Shown here: piece by piece, positions 49,021-60,605 of the stretch
Numbering within the stretch: position 1 is the stretch's first letter
How the letters are laid out: every line of letters starts with the position of its first letter
DNA from: Poecilobothrus nobilitatus
Lineage: Eukaryota > Arthropoda > Insecta > Diptera > Dolichopodidae
DNA length: 64,000 bases
Assembly (NCBI GenBank): GCA_947095535.1
Contig: OX352773.1
Coordinates: 270,002,515-270,066,514, forward strand
Direction of reading: 5' to 3'
The notes under the pieces: generated by a model
What the model was told of the DNA's origin: nothing
What the model saw: the letters and a program-made list of their open reading frames with translations, nothing else
The model's database searches: none
Translations under genes and position numbers: made by a program

Positions 49021-50418
49021 ACGAAACGTATTTTAATCAGCTAATTTTTATATTTGGCTCTGCTTCACATACTTCAGTTTATATCTAACGGGGTTATTTC
49101 TATGCGTTCCAAAAGGAGAAACAGTTTAAATATACTAGTGACTTTCTTTCGTATATTTAAAAAATCCTAATAAAAATGTTTGTGACTTTTTCATTTCTCG
49201 GACATTGACATCATATTCTGATAACAAAATATCAATCATTTTTTTGAATTCTATTTTTTTTTGGTTTCCTTCAAATATCCTTTCTCTTAAAAAATATTTA
49301 TTAAAAAATATTTCTATTTGATGAAGTAAATGATTACTTTATTTAAATATCAAAATACAATTTAAACAAAATTCCTACAAATCCTTGTCAATCTGCGAAG
49401 TTTTGAATATAAACATGTGTTTGGATAAAATGTATCGTTTGAATGCCTTAAGATCAAAATTTTAATTTTATAATAAATAAAAGTAAAATATATTTTCGTT
49501 CATCTGAAATGTTCTCATACAGTTTTTAAATTTTCCCTTTGAGCAAATTTACAATATGATATTTTTTTGTATGAAATACTTTTTCTTGACTGCTAATATT
49601 TCATATCAAATAAATTATATACAACAATCATTTTGCAAATACAACAAAAATATATAATATAAAAATATTATCGTTCTAATGGAGTAGACAAATTTACGGT
49701 GAAACTTATCGTAATTTATATATATACAAGTCTTTTATGAAAGCTGAAAATCAAAATTTTAAACCAAAAAAGTAAGCAATAGAATTAAAAAAATATACTA
49801 ACAAACATTATAAAAGGTTATCACTTACGTATTATGTATCCATATGGTACATCAGCGCAAGTTTAATAGAAAATCTACGAAAATGAAAAGTACATGAAAA
49901 GGATTTCAAATTCAAATCCCAATACCCCTTTGCTATAAGCCACATGTGAAACTAAGATTATAACACGAGCAAGGATACAATTATTAAATGCAACTATTAA
50001 TGGTTGAAATCATCTTAATTAAGATAATATGTGTTTATACAGACTAATAGGTTAGATTAAGTTAGATTAAGTCATGGCAAGTCTTACATAATTATATTTA
50101 AAATTATTTTATATAAAATTAAGAAAAAATAAAATTATGTACAAAAAGTTTAAAAATAAACTTAACTCTATCACTTAACATTCGTTATGTAATTTAAATA
50201 CATTTTTAGTTTATTATTTATATATTTTTTCTATTATATAAAAAAGAACATTCTTTAATTATTGTTTATAATAAAGTGTTTCAAGTTATTAAATATAACG
50301 ATTATTCTTGGTGGTTGTAAAAAAAATGTTTCCTAATTTTAAAGGATCTTAATATTAAGACGATTTGAACAATATATATTCAAAATATCTTAAACATCCT
50401 TCGATTTTTAAGGTTATC
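49021..50418. other. AT-rich intergenic DNA
   Basis: No gene, RNA gene or dispersed repeat recognised. Confidence 0.35.
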
Positions 50419-50612
50419 TTTTTTTTTTTTTAATGCATTTCTCTGCTACATAAATGTGGACAGGAAATTACACAACTTTTCCTGTTCAGGCGTGGCTATA
50501 AGTGTCGTAAGGGAGAATAACACTTACGACGTGTGTAGGATTCGAACCCACGCTCCCTCGGTGTTTACAGCGTATTTTATACGCTCTTACCCACTAGGCC
50601 ACCGAGACCCCT
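50419..50612 (-). mobile_element. SINE family A, intact copy
   Basis: The minus strand starts GGGGTCTCGGTGGCCTAG, with B box GGTTCGAATCC (plus strand GGATTCGAACC near 50528), then the CGTCGTAAGTG body and the AGAGAAATGCATTAAAAA tail. ATCTTTTTT occurs on both sides (50416 and 50613) and may be the target-site duplication. Confidence 0.85.
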
Positions 50613-52004
50613 AATCTTTTTTATTTTACAAAAATATCTATATCTATAATATAATACACAAGATCTTGGCGAGACCTTGCCAACATATAAAAAAAAATAT
50701 TTTATTTCTATAATAAACCACTCACACTGAATGTAAACTAAACTGGTAATGATGATATTTCTGTATATTTATTTAATAATTTAAAATTTTATTATCAGAG
50801 ACACAAATCTTCCACTAAAAGTATTATCAGAGACACAAAATTTACAAAAAGTAAGAATTTTATAATTTTTTACTTTTTAAAATTTTAAGCAAATTTTTAA
50901 ACACATTACACACACACCGCCACACATTATAAACTGGTCGCAGCGCTAAATTAAAAATAAATTACTAATCTTGTGTTCGCAGTTTTCAAATGATTTTTCT
51001 TTTAAAAAAAAAAAGAAAAATACTCTTACCTAATTATATAAAAGGTTTGAAAGTGAAAAGAGCAAAGTTTATAGTAAGCCGCATATTTATAAGAAAAAAA
51101 TGATAGGTCGATTTTATTTTTGATTTTGTTTTCACTATTATAAAAGCTGGTAAAAGCTTCGCAACAGACTTTAAAGTAGTTTTGTTTATTTAGGTTGAAA
51201 TTTTGATTTTTAAGCTGAATTCTTGATATAACATAAAATATTAAATTTTTTTTTATTAATATAAAATTCGGCAGGTTTAGATAATTATATTTCATAACTG
51301 AAATCAAATACTTACTAAATATTGTAGAAATAGATATTTTTCTTACAAAAAAGAAAAACAATAACGTAGAAAATATCATTTTAGAAGCCTTCTCTCACAA
51401 AATATTCATAATTTTGTACTAATTTATTATTAGACCATTATTAATATTGTTAGCCATGGAAAGAAATAAGATTTATTAGATAATATCATAAGATCAGATA
51501 TAGTTTTTGAAATGCCTTAGAAAAAAAATTTCACAGCCACAGTCGCGACGGTTTTATAAGATTAATTAGAAAGCTATCGAAAACGACCGTCACAAAAAAA
51601 ACGCCCGAAAATTTATGAAATTTCATTATTAGAGACATGAATCTTTTATTAAATTTACCAAAGACCTCTTCAAAAGTACATTTAAATAAAATAAATTCAG
51701 CAAAATTTCAAGCAAAAAAAAATAAATTTAAAAGACTTGAAAGTACACAGTTTTGCTAAATAAAGTTAAAATTTTTGACATCATGTAGAAAAATTAAAAA
51801 CTTTATTTTAATATAAAATTCGGCATATTTAGATAAATATTATGTCATTACGAAAATACAAATATTGATAGAAATATTTTTCAAAAAAAAAAAAATAACC
51901 CTAATTATTTAATAGGTGTCCAAGTGTCATATTCTTTTAAATTTTGTGTGAATTTCCATGGAAAACATAAAGTTTCAGCTCGGGCTAAAAGGTAAAAACA
52001 CATT
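50613..52004. other. AT-rich intergenic DNA with short direct repeats
   Basis: TATTATCAGAGACACAAA occurs twice near 50790-50840 and in weaker form near 51625. AACGACCGTCACAAAAAAAACG near 51580 is echoed by CCGCCACAAAAAAACG near 52420, which suggests an old undefined element. The minus-strand frame at 51026-51379 has no domain. Confidence 0.3.
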
Positions 52005-52362
52005 CAGGGTGGCGACCGATGGCGGTGGACGAATTTCGGGTCGATAATTTCGCGGCGAAAACAGCTGTTTTTTATTGGCATAAAAATTTTTTTTTAAAAC
52101 TAAACAAAAATACGGAGTAAAATTTTAAAAAATATTAAAATTATTTCGATTATTGTGATTGCTTTAAATATAACAAAAAAAAATGTCGTAGCGGTTGGTG
52201 GGTAAATTCGAATTTCATAGCAAATGAAAAAAAAAAATCTTAATGTCACATCACAAATCACAATATAACTATATTGATTTCACCGCTACAAAATTGTAAA
52301 ATAAAAATTTTTCAGCAATTTTTCAAACAATTTTTAACATATCGCCACGAACTTTTACCCTG
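52005..52362. mobile_element. MITE-like element, CAGGGT...ACCCTG ends
   Basis: Inverse ends CAGGGTGGCGACC at 52005 and ACTTTTACCCTG at 52362; the likeness continues outward (ACATT/AATGT, CTAAAA/TTTTAG). CAGGG termini are typical of hAT-like elements. The flanking 8-mers (AACACATT, AATGTATT) do not match as a direct duplication, so hAT is only a guess. Confidence 0.45.
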
Positions 52363-52937
52363 AATGTATTTTTAGCTTGGACCATTTTTTCTCAATGATT
52401 AAAAAACTGTCAAAAACTCCGCCACAAAAAAACGGCTAGAAAAAATTAATAAACTGTACTTAGCTTTTTTTTTTTATGTGTTTAGATTTGTTTTATGATT
52501 TTTTTCTATTACATCAAGTAAGTGTTTCGAACGTTTTTTTAGTAGAGCTGATGTAATCAAATTTTTAGGAAGATTATTTTGGGAGCCAGTATGACAATGT
52601 AAATGTTTTTGCATATATAGAAATTGTGCAATTGCACAGGGAATTTTCTAGTCTAACTTTAAAAACCTTAAAATTAAAATTTTGCAGAAAATTAGAAGTA
52701 TTTATTTATATTTGCATACATTTAGGTGTTTCAATTTGAATTTAAAATTTTGCTATAAATATGAGAAGGGGAAAACAACTCAAGCACATAATCATAAACA
52801 AAATTAATTGTTTATCTAAATTCTTCAGATGTTGAAGAAGTTAATTAAAATTTTTAATTTTTAAGAAATTGTTTTAATTTCCATTTCTAAAAGTTACTTT
52901 TAAAGACATATTATGTCGATATGTCTATGTTTTTTTT
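52363..52937. other. AT-rich intergenic DNA
   Basis: Nothing recognised before the T element at 52938. Confidence 0.35.
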
Positions 52938-53820
52938 AGCACATTTCCAAAAAATTTTTGAAAAAATGTGCTTATTAGTTTCACTCTGTCCGTCCGTCCG
53001 TCCGTCCATTACGGGTGGGGCTACATAAAAATTGTTTATGAGATATTAGGGCTTAAAAATTGAAAATTTGCTATTTTTAAACACCTGTAACTTAGGAACC
53101 TGTACATATTTTACTTCTGCAAGATATAAAAATTAAAGTATATATTTTTACGTGTGTTAAAGGTTTATTTTGGTTGTAGAGGGTTCCAAAGTTGCAGCTC
53201 TTCAAAATTTCGAAAAAGCCCCATTTTCAGATGTATATATCTCAGGCTCTGCGTAATAGTTTTGCAATCTAAAACCGCCAGAAGATCGAAAATTTTATTA
53301 TCTATATAAAACAGTATCAAAATTATGCAATATTTTGTAATTTACTATTTAAATTTACCGTTATGTGAAAACCACATTTTGCATGAAATTTCTTTTTTCA
53401 TAACTCCGGCACGCCTTTAGATAGGAAACTAAACTGAGACAAGAAAGAACTTTTAGAATTAGTATAAGTTTCCTCAGAAAATTTTTTGGTGGCGCCCCCT
53501 CTTTAAGAGTTATTACGCCTCAAAAATTGAAAATTTGCTATATTCAGACACCTGTAACTTAGGCACCTGTAAACATTTTTCTTCGGCAAGACATGAAAAT
53601 TAAAGGTACAATAATATGTGTTTTTTTATGTGTCTTAACGGCTTTCCTTAGTAGGATTCCGGAGTTACGGCCCCTCAAAATTTCAAAAAAGTCCTATTTT
53701 CACATTTTTTCTTATTACATGAAATTTTGAAATTTTTGTCCAAGTCAAAATTCTAAACAGTTTGTATTGAGTTTTGGAAATGTGCGCTTTTAAAAACTGT
53801 TGGTTTACATTCTACCTTGT
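52938..53820 (+). mobile_element. T family Helentron-like element, fullest copy
   Basis: 5' hairpin AGCACATTTCC ... AAAATGTGCTTATTAG, then TTTCACTCTGTCCGTCCGTC. The core contains CCTGTAACTTAG twice with its surroundings (near 53085 and 53555), so it has an internal repeat. The 3' end is GGAAATGTGCGCTTTTAAAA, ACTGTTGGTTTACATTCTACC, TTGTTTT, with the AAAC-TGTT-GGTTT hairpin. It has no coding capacity. Confidence 0.82.
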
Positions 53821-54391
53821 TTTTTTGTTCTAACCTAACTTTATTAAAAATGTTTTTCTTTGTATTTCATTCTTCACATTATTTTCGTAGCAAAAGGAAA
53901 ACACTATTTATACATTAAGGAAAAGTTAAAATAATTTTAAAGAATCAAAGCTTAAGATAATTTATATGCTAAATCTAGCACTAAAAGAAAATTTTCTGTT
54001 TAATATAATGACATAGGAATGAACTTGAAAAATTGATAAAAAGATAAATAGGTTTACACTATTTGAAATCACGTATTAAATTTTTTGATCACTCTAATAT
54101 GAATTTTTAAATATAAAAATGACAAGTAAATTTTTATTACAATTTGCATATAATTAAATTGCATTATAAAAGAGAATTTCCGGGGCATAAAAAAATTTTT
54201 TGTTAATCGAAATAATATAATATAAATTAATAAATAATATAAAAACTTTTTATATATAATAATATGTAAATCTTCCTCAAGTTTTTTATATGAGTTACTA
54301 TTACAAAACTGTATTTCATATGACTGTTGGTCACTTGACTGTATTTTCTTGTTTTTCATTTCACCGGATTACATTTCTAACCAACTCCAAA
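53821..54391. other. AT-rich intergenic DNA
   Basis: The minus-strand open frame at 54069-54359 is Ile/Lys/Tyr-rich with no domain. Nothing else recognised. Confidence 0.35.
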
Positions 54392-54453
54392 AACCCTCCT
54401 AATTATATGTTTTACATAGAGGCGGGTATGTATAACATATAATTAGGAGGGTT
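54392..54453. repeat. Compact hairpin, 27-bp stem and 8-base loop
   Basis: AACCCTCCTAATTATATGTT (54392 onward, through TTACATA) pairs with its inverse ending AATTAGGAGGGTT at 54453 with a single mismatch. A further partial copy GGGTTATGTTTTACATA follows directly. Confidence 0.75.
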
Positions 54454-54499
54454 ATGTTTTACATACAGGTATATTTACAATATACATTTTTACATTTTT

Positions 54500-54583
54500 G
54501 AAGACGCGTGAACAGGAAAGGCTGTGTAATTTCCTGTCTACTTTTATATGTGGCAGAGAAATGCATTAAAACAAAAAAAAAAT
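54500..54583 (+). mobile_element. SINE family A, 5'-truncated 3' end
   Basis: GAACAGGAAAGGCTGTGTAA, TTTCCTGTC and ATGTGGCAGAGAAATGCATT followed by an A run match the 3' half of the family; the tRNA head is absent. Confidence 0.75.
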
Positions 54584-54707
54584 TAGCTATTTCTTCTTTT
54601 TCATTTAAGGAAGTATTACAAAAGAGAACAACTTATTTTATTACATTTACACTTACAAGTAAAATGTATTTTAAACTTTATTAGGGATTTTTAAAACTAA
54701 ATCTCAA

Positions 54708-54994
54708 CCTAAATAAGAACGTACGACGTTCAACGTATAAACGCCGGACGTTGATACGTGGACGTCTCCCCAAATAAAACACCGGCATATGTCAATTTAA
54801 AATATGTAAGCTATGTTAAAAAAAATAAAAACATAACAAAGACATAAACACATAACAAAACAAAAACGTCGTGTCAAAATATGAAATTCAAATATTCAGC
54901 GTTTATACGTCGCGTATTTCGGTAGTGGTCATATAAAATGTATGGGCATGAACACATTTTGACAGACGTTATACGTCGTACGTTCTTATTTAGG
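54708..54994. mobile_element. CpG-rich MITE with 22-bp perfect terminal inverted repeats
   Basis: CCTAAATAAGAACGTACGAC(GT) at 54708-54729 is the exact inverse of 54973-54994. Inside, GTATAAACGCC and GCGTTTATACG are also inverse. The 287-base unit holds many ACGT/CG sites in a CG-poor neighbourhood. No frame is present. The target-site duplication is not evident. Confidence 0.75.
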
Positions 54995-55989
54995 TCGGGC
55001 AGAAAAAAATAATTCTGTAGTTAAAAATTTTTTAAATAAAAAAAACATTTCTTTAAAAAAATTAGAGAGATAAAAATTTAAAAACAATTTTCGTAATTCA
55101 AAACATATTTTGATGATTGAAACTCTTAAAATAAATTTTAAAACAAATATAAGATTTAAAGAAAACGAAACTTATAGAAATATAATTAAATTAAAAAAAA
55201 TATATTACATTTTTTGAGGAAAAGAAATTTATGTACACATTATCATAAATTAAATGAAGTAAATATTCTTTTAATCATCAAATTGCTATTTTTAAAAGTT
55301 TTAACAATATTCTAATTTTAAACGTTTTTTTTTTTTAATAATATAATTATTCAATGAAACCTAAAAAGTATCCTATTAATAATTTCTCTGATAATAAAAT
55401 ATTGAAAAAATATTGATTTATTTGGCATATTTTTATTTTATATCAATTTTAAAAACCTTCGATATATTCTAAGAATTAGAGTAAATAAATAATTTTACAA
55501 AGGACTTCAAAAATAGTCCTTATATACATCATAGCAATATTTAAAAGATTTAATTTCAATTAAATTAATCTGGGGCCTAAACAAAAAACATGACCACAAC
55601 ATATATATAATTTTTTCTTAAAACATCGTAAACCATTTTTAGATTAAAATTTAATTTTTTTCCAATTAAAAAATAAAAAAAAGAATCATACCAATTAAGA
55701 AAAAACCATTTTAAATTGAATTAATCATAATTTGGGATCTAAGATTTTAAAAATGCAGGATAATTAGAAATCATTAAATCCTAAAATTAAAGGTAATTTA
55801 TAGAATCCATATCCTTATTTTACCTTTATCAAAAGAAAAAAGCAAAAAATGTTTTATTTTTGGTTTTTATTAAAATTTAAAAAAAGAAAACAAATTTTTT
55901 TTGTGTATTTACCTTTTTAAAGCAATTAGAATAAAATTACTCGTTCCATTTTTAATCCTTAACCCAGAATAAAAATATAATACAAAAAT
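54995..55989. other. AT-rich intergenic DNA
   Basis: Extreme A/T content, nothing recognised. Confidence 0.35.
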
Positions 55990-57542
55990 AAAACGAGGAA
56001 GAATACAGTTGCCTTTGTCAACTCTTAGATACCCGTACGAACCGTTAGTATGTTCACAGCCTGTCACTTTGCTTACAATATTATTTTTTTAATATTTTAG
56101 TATTTTAAAATAATTTGGGTGAATTTTATAATTTCTAGAACTATGGGTTGTACATATATTCAAGCTATATGTTTATATGTACATTCTTCAAAAGCAGATT
56201 TTAACCTTCCACATAACGATTATCAATCCAAAACTTTTTCAAATATTCTATAGTACCATTTAATACTAAGCGGTAAATGTATATTAAATTTACTTAGTAC
56301 AAAATAGTAAATATAATTTTAAATATTATATTATATTATATTTAAATATTCCATTGACAGAATAATTTCTTATAAGTACAATAAAATACATTTATGTATG
56401 TAAATACGGTGCTATATAATATACATATATACTCTTATCATTCATTCACTAGTGACATATACGATATGTAAATAAACATGATATTATATAAGTATGTATG
56501 TATAACAATATCATATAAATAAAAATTCTTCAAGCAACCGTTATGTTGTTTATTTTTTTACATTTTTTTATACTACGCATTATATCCTCAACAATTTCAA
56601 ATTATCGAGTAAAACAAATGCAAAAAATTTGTTGAAGAAATTTGTTAGAAAATTTGAAAAAATCAAGTAACACTTTCGTCAATTATAAAGTAACCCTATA
56701 TTATTAAAAAAAGTTGTTAACAGAAATAAGAGTATAATGTTGAAGCTTTAATTTTTGTGTATTACTTCAAAAAAATTTTAACAGGTGTTCAAGTTACAGG
56801 TGTTTAAAAATTGGAAATTTTCAGTTTTTGACCCCTTACAGCTCCTAAGCGGGGAGTGATACAAAAAAAATTTTCAAAGATCTAACTTCTGTCAAAATTT
56901 CAAGTTTCGAACTTTAATCGTTTAGAAGATAGAAGGGTTAAAGAATTTTGAAAAATTTGAGTTTCGCATAACGGTAAATTAAGACACCGTATGCCACAAA
57001 TATATATTTATTGTATATATACTTTTAAAGCTAATAAAAGCAGTAATCGTTTGCCGTTTTCAGAATGAAGATATACCTTATACAACTTGTGCTATAACAA
57101 TTTAAATATAGAGCTTTTTTGAACCTTTGGGGAGCTGTAGCTCCGTAACGGGTGGGGCTACAAAAAAAAGTTATTAAAAATAAAATTAATATTTTTGTGA
57201 GATCTATCAGCAGTTAAAATTTCACAGCTCTATTTAAAAAAAAATGTGGGGATCTAAAAGTTAGGTGTTCGAGAGCTACCCTAAGTTTTGGTCCAAACTC
57301 AACCAAAAAAAATAGGGAACCTACAAATTACTCCCAGAATATTTTGTGTAAATTTCAAGATTCTAGCTTTCTTAGTCTTTGAGTTAGCGTGCTGACGGAC
57401 GGACGGACGGACGGACATGGCTCAAAAGTCTGTTTTTTCTGATCCGATCCATACCTTTGAAGGTATATCTAGCTCGCTTATTTCGAGGTGTTACAAACGG
57501 AGGAGTAATTTTATTATACCCGATCCTATCGTACGGGTATAA
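55990..57542 (-). mobile_element. D2 family DINE/Helentron-like element, full-length inverted copy
   Basis: On the minus strand it begins TTATACCCGTACGATAGGAT and CGGGTATAATAAAATTACTC (8-bp 5' hairpin TATACCCG/CGGGTATA), has a clean (GTCC)5 tract, and ends CGTACGGGTATCTAAGAGTTG, ACAAAGGCAACTG, TTCTTCCTCGTTTT with hairpin AGTTG/CAACT. It is the best-preserved copy of the family and matches 8258-9674 throughout except near 56300-56520. Confidence 0.87.
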
Positions 57543-58329
57543 AGAGTTGACGCGCTACGAAAATTATTATCTTTCTTTCTATATAATCTTAAATAATTGT
57601 AAATAGCCTCACTGAACTTTATTGAATTCAGTTTCAAATAAATACTTACTTACAGAGCATTTGAAAGGATGGCAAGTATTGTAAAAGATAGTATAGGTAT
57701 AGTTAAGAGTTAGTCTTAATATAGCTAATATAGTTAAGAGCTATTAAGAAATGGAAAATTTTATATGATAGTTTTCGATATAATTATTACATTAATAGTA
57801 TATAGGATAACATTTTTATTTAATTTTTAAAATGGTCAAACTTAAAATAAACAATTTTTATGAATAAAGAATTTTGTCCCATCTCTTATAATTTCGAAAT
57901 AATTCCATAGAAATTTGTTATACTTTTAAAATGCTTCAAAAAACATTACAAAATTTAATTTATTAATTAGCAATTTGTATGGAATTTTTTGACCCAATTA
58001 TCTCAAAAATTCAATTGTTAGACCAATTTTATAATTTTTCTTTTTTTGTGTTAAAAGAAAAATGGCAACTTTTCTAGTTTTTATTTAAAATTATAACTTT
58101 GAAATTAATTTTGTAGTTAAAAAAATTTTAAAACTCAAATAGTCTTTAAAATGCTAGTCATTTAGTTATAATCAAATGCAAACAATAAAAAGTTAATCTC
58201 TCTCTATCATATTTAATGTTATTAAAGTAAAATTAAATAATTAAATAAACAAGGCGTAATATGTAAAATCAATAGTTTTTAAACACACACATTTTTCTGT
58301 CTCTTATGCAATAAAATACCTTTTTTACC
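57543..58329. other. AT-rich intergenic DNA
   Basis: Short local repeats of TATAGTTAAGAG near 57690-57740. Nothing else recognised. Confidence 0.35.
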
Positions 58330-58640
58330 AATTTTAAGGACACCCTATATAATAAAGAAAAGATTTAAAGGAATTAAAGAGTTAAAGATTTAATTTTTGC
58401 ATTGCCTAAGGTACATGTGCCTAAAAATAGCAAATTTTAAATTTTTGCCTCCTAATAGCTTTTAAACATGGAAACTTAACTTTTAAAATCTCTATAGACT
58501 CCTAATATTTTTTTGAAAGATTTTTTTTTAAAATTGCAAGGTTCTAACTGAAGGCATTCCCGATTTATTAATAAGATAGTAAAATTTTGAAAAATTATGT
58601 TTGCAGAAAACGGTAAATAAATAACTATCTACTTAGTTTT
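58330..58640 (-). mobile_element. T family core relic
   Basis: GCCTAAGGTACATGTGCCTAAAA, ATAGCAAATTT and CCTAATAGCTTTTAAACATGG follow the order of the reversed T core at 7680-7770, and GAAAACGGTAAATAA follows as in other copies. Both ends are lost. Confidence 0.5.
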
Positions 58641-59033
58641 TTTTCGAATTCACAATATTTCTTTTTATATTCAGTTTAGTTTGCAAGACTAATTTTTGAT
58701 AGTTAACTATTATTATTATGTCCAATTAGTCATCAGTCATCACCTTACAAGAAATTTTCCTTTAATTTTTATGTAATATAATCTGATTGATTATAATAAT
58801 TTAAGAATATTGAACGTAAATTTATTTAAATAAATAAAAAATAACTGTTTTTTTTTTAATTTTACAAAATAATGTTTAATTTTTGATCAACCAAAAAGGA
58901 GTATAATTATCATTTATATTTTGAGTTTAGTCCTTTAAAGAAAGTTTTTAATTACAGTATAAAAAAAATATGAAAGAAACAGTTTTTAATAAATTACTCA
59001 TACCTTTTTTCAGTTTAGTTTTCAGTTTAATAA
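58641..59033. other. AT-rich intergenic DNA
   Basis: Nothing recognised. Confidence 0.35.
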
Positions 59034-59190
59034 AACAAGGAGAGTGCAGAGTTCACTGTGTTGACAACTCTAGGATACCCGGGCAATTTTCAATTTCAAT
59101 AAAGTTAAATATCCTTAACAATATATATTTATGTAAATTTCGTAATTGTATGACAGCCTTCGAGCTTGGTAGACTTGGTTTGATTTGATC
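59034..59190 (-). mobile_element. D1 family 3'-end fragment
   Basis: AACAAGGAGAGTGCAGAGTTC, TGTGTTGACAACTCTAGGAT and ACCCG are the reversed D1 terminus (CTCTTCCTCGTTT ... GAGTTGACACAG ... CGGGTATCC). AATTGTATGACAGCC then matches the core. The open frame at 58970-59188 lies across it and is not a gene. Confidence 0.6.
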
Positions 59191-59395
59191 AACATTCTGT
59201 TTAATGGAAAAGGAAATATGTTTTGGTGCCTAAAATATGTAGAATAATTCAATATATTTAGTGGGTACTTGGACCATAAATAAATTAGCAAGAAAAAGTA
59301 TTGCTTAGAGAGTATTGCATCAGTATTGCTTAGATAAAAGTCAATCTACTTTATTAAAAAATTCGGGCAAATATATTTTTTAAGTTCGAAAAGTC
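59191..59395. other. AT-rich intergenic DNA
   Basis: Nothing recognised. Confidence 0.3.
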
Positions 59396-59645
59396 ACACT
59401 ATTTCGAACACTTTGAATAAACTGGATAATTTAACAATAGGTCTATAATTTGAAATATTAATTTTTGAATTATATTTATCAAACGGTCTTTTTTCAAGAA
59501 TTTTGGTAACACACTAAAATTTAAACATTTATTAAACAAAATTGAAATTGCACCTGCACAGAAGGATTCCTCACAAATATTTAATATAATAAAGGGTAGG
59601 TCGCCTAGACTTGGACGTATTAACTTATACAAAGCTTATAGATTC
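59396..59645 (-). pseudogene. Non-LTR retrotransposon fragment, start of the RT domain
   Basis: The minus strand reads SLGDLPFIILNICEESFCAG, AISILFNKCLNFSVLPKFLK, then after a frame change PFDKYNSKINISNYRPI and VKLSSLFKVFEIV. This is the 'ISNYRPIxxLSxxxKxFE' block at the start of the reverse-transcriptase domain in Jockey/CR1-like LINEs. The catalytic part is missing. Confidence 0.75.
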
Positions 59646-59824
59646 AGCAGGTATATTTATTCTCTAATACAGACCCTATTATGTTTAATGAATTTTAGTG
59701 ACGTGCTTAAATACTTGATATGAAAAGTGTCTAAAGAAAATGTTTAATGTATTTATATATGTATTATAATGTATGTATATATTATAATGTATAATAAAGA
59801 AAGTGTATCGAATTAGGTTGATTT

Positions 59825-59875
59825 TAGAGTTGTAGTCAGCATCAGGGTATTCGCTTTTTCCAGAATGTGTTATTA
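59825..59875. repeat. R100 fragment
   Basis: TTTTAGAGTTGTAGTCAGCATCAGGGTATTC followed by TTTTTCCAGAATGTGT resembles the reversed R100 unit (CCCTGATTTTG ... AACTCTAAAA), cut by the SINE at 59877. Confidence 0.4.
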
Positions 59876-59876
59876 T

Positions 59877-60063
59877 TATTTTTTTTTTTTATTGCATTTC
59901 TCTGCTACATAAATGTGGACAGGAAATTACACAGCCTTTCCTGTTCAGGCGTGGCTGTGAATGTCGTAAGGGGGAATAACTCTTACGACGTGTGTGGGAT
60001 TCGAACCCACACTTCCTCGGTGTTTACAGCATATTTTATACGCTCTTATCCACTAGACCACGG
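59877..60063 (-). mobile_element. SINE family A, intact copy
   Basis: The minus strand starts GGGCCGTGGTCTAGTGGATAAG, B box GGGTTCGAATCCCACAC, then the CGTCGTAAGAGTTATTCCCCC body and AGAGAAATGCAATAAAAA tail. TGTTATT on both sides may be the target-site duplication. The plus-strand open frame at 59867-60202 is its antisense. Confidence 0.85.
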
Positions 60064-60409
60064 CCCTGTTATTGTAGTGTTATTGTTATTGTGTCCAAAG
60101 TTTGTTATTTTCAAAAATGTGTTAACACATTTTGTGTGCTATAAGACACTTTGCCATTATTTATATTTCACGGTTAGGGGTAGAGTACTAATTAGGTACT
60201 AATTATAGGGCTTTAAAAGTTGTTTCGAAATGTGCTATAAAAAGTGCCTCAAATACAGGGTGTTTGAAAAGAAAATTGAGTTCGAGAAAATTTCTTTATT
60301 TTAAATTTTTTTGAACCTTTATAACTTTGTAACTGTTGGGTATATACGGATCATTAGTACACAACAATTAAAACTGACAACTTACTCTACGATATGCATT
60401 TTTTTTATC
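60064..60409. other. AT-rich intergenic DNA
   Basis: ATACAGGGTGTTTGAAAAG near 60254 looks like a common insect DNA-transposon terminus, but no inverse partner was found. Confidence 0.3.
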
Positions 60410-60605
60410 TCTCTATTAAACGAAATCCCCACTTTCAAAATCTCGCATATACATTAATATAAATATTCTGGAAAAAACAATGTTCTAATTTTTAAACCAA
60501 CTCTAAAATTTCTCCTAATTGAGATTCAAAATTATGAATATAAGTAAAGACAGATATAAATAAATATTCTAGAAAAAGTGTATAATTCTGCTTTTTTTTT
60601 TAAAA
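60410..60605. repeat. R100 dispersed repeat, block 4
   Basis: AAAATCTCGCATATACATTA, AATATTCTGGAAAAAACAATG, ACCAACTCTAAAATTTCTCC and TAATTGAGATTC follow the R100 order; a second ATATTCTAGAAAAAGTGTAT comes about 100 bases later. Confidence 0.45.

Noticed and set aside
59867..60202. Plus-strand open frame of 111 codons
   Set aside because: Lies across the minus-strand SINE at 59877-60063; the internal CGIRTHTSSVF is the translated reverse complement of the SINE B box region.
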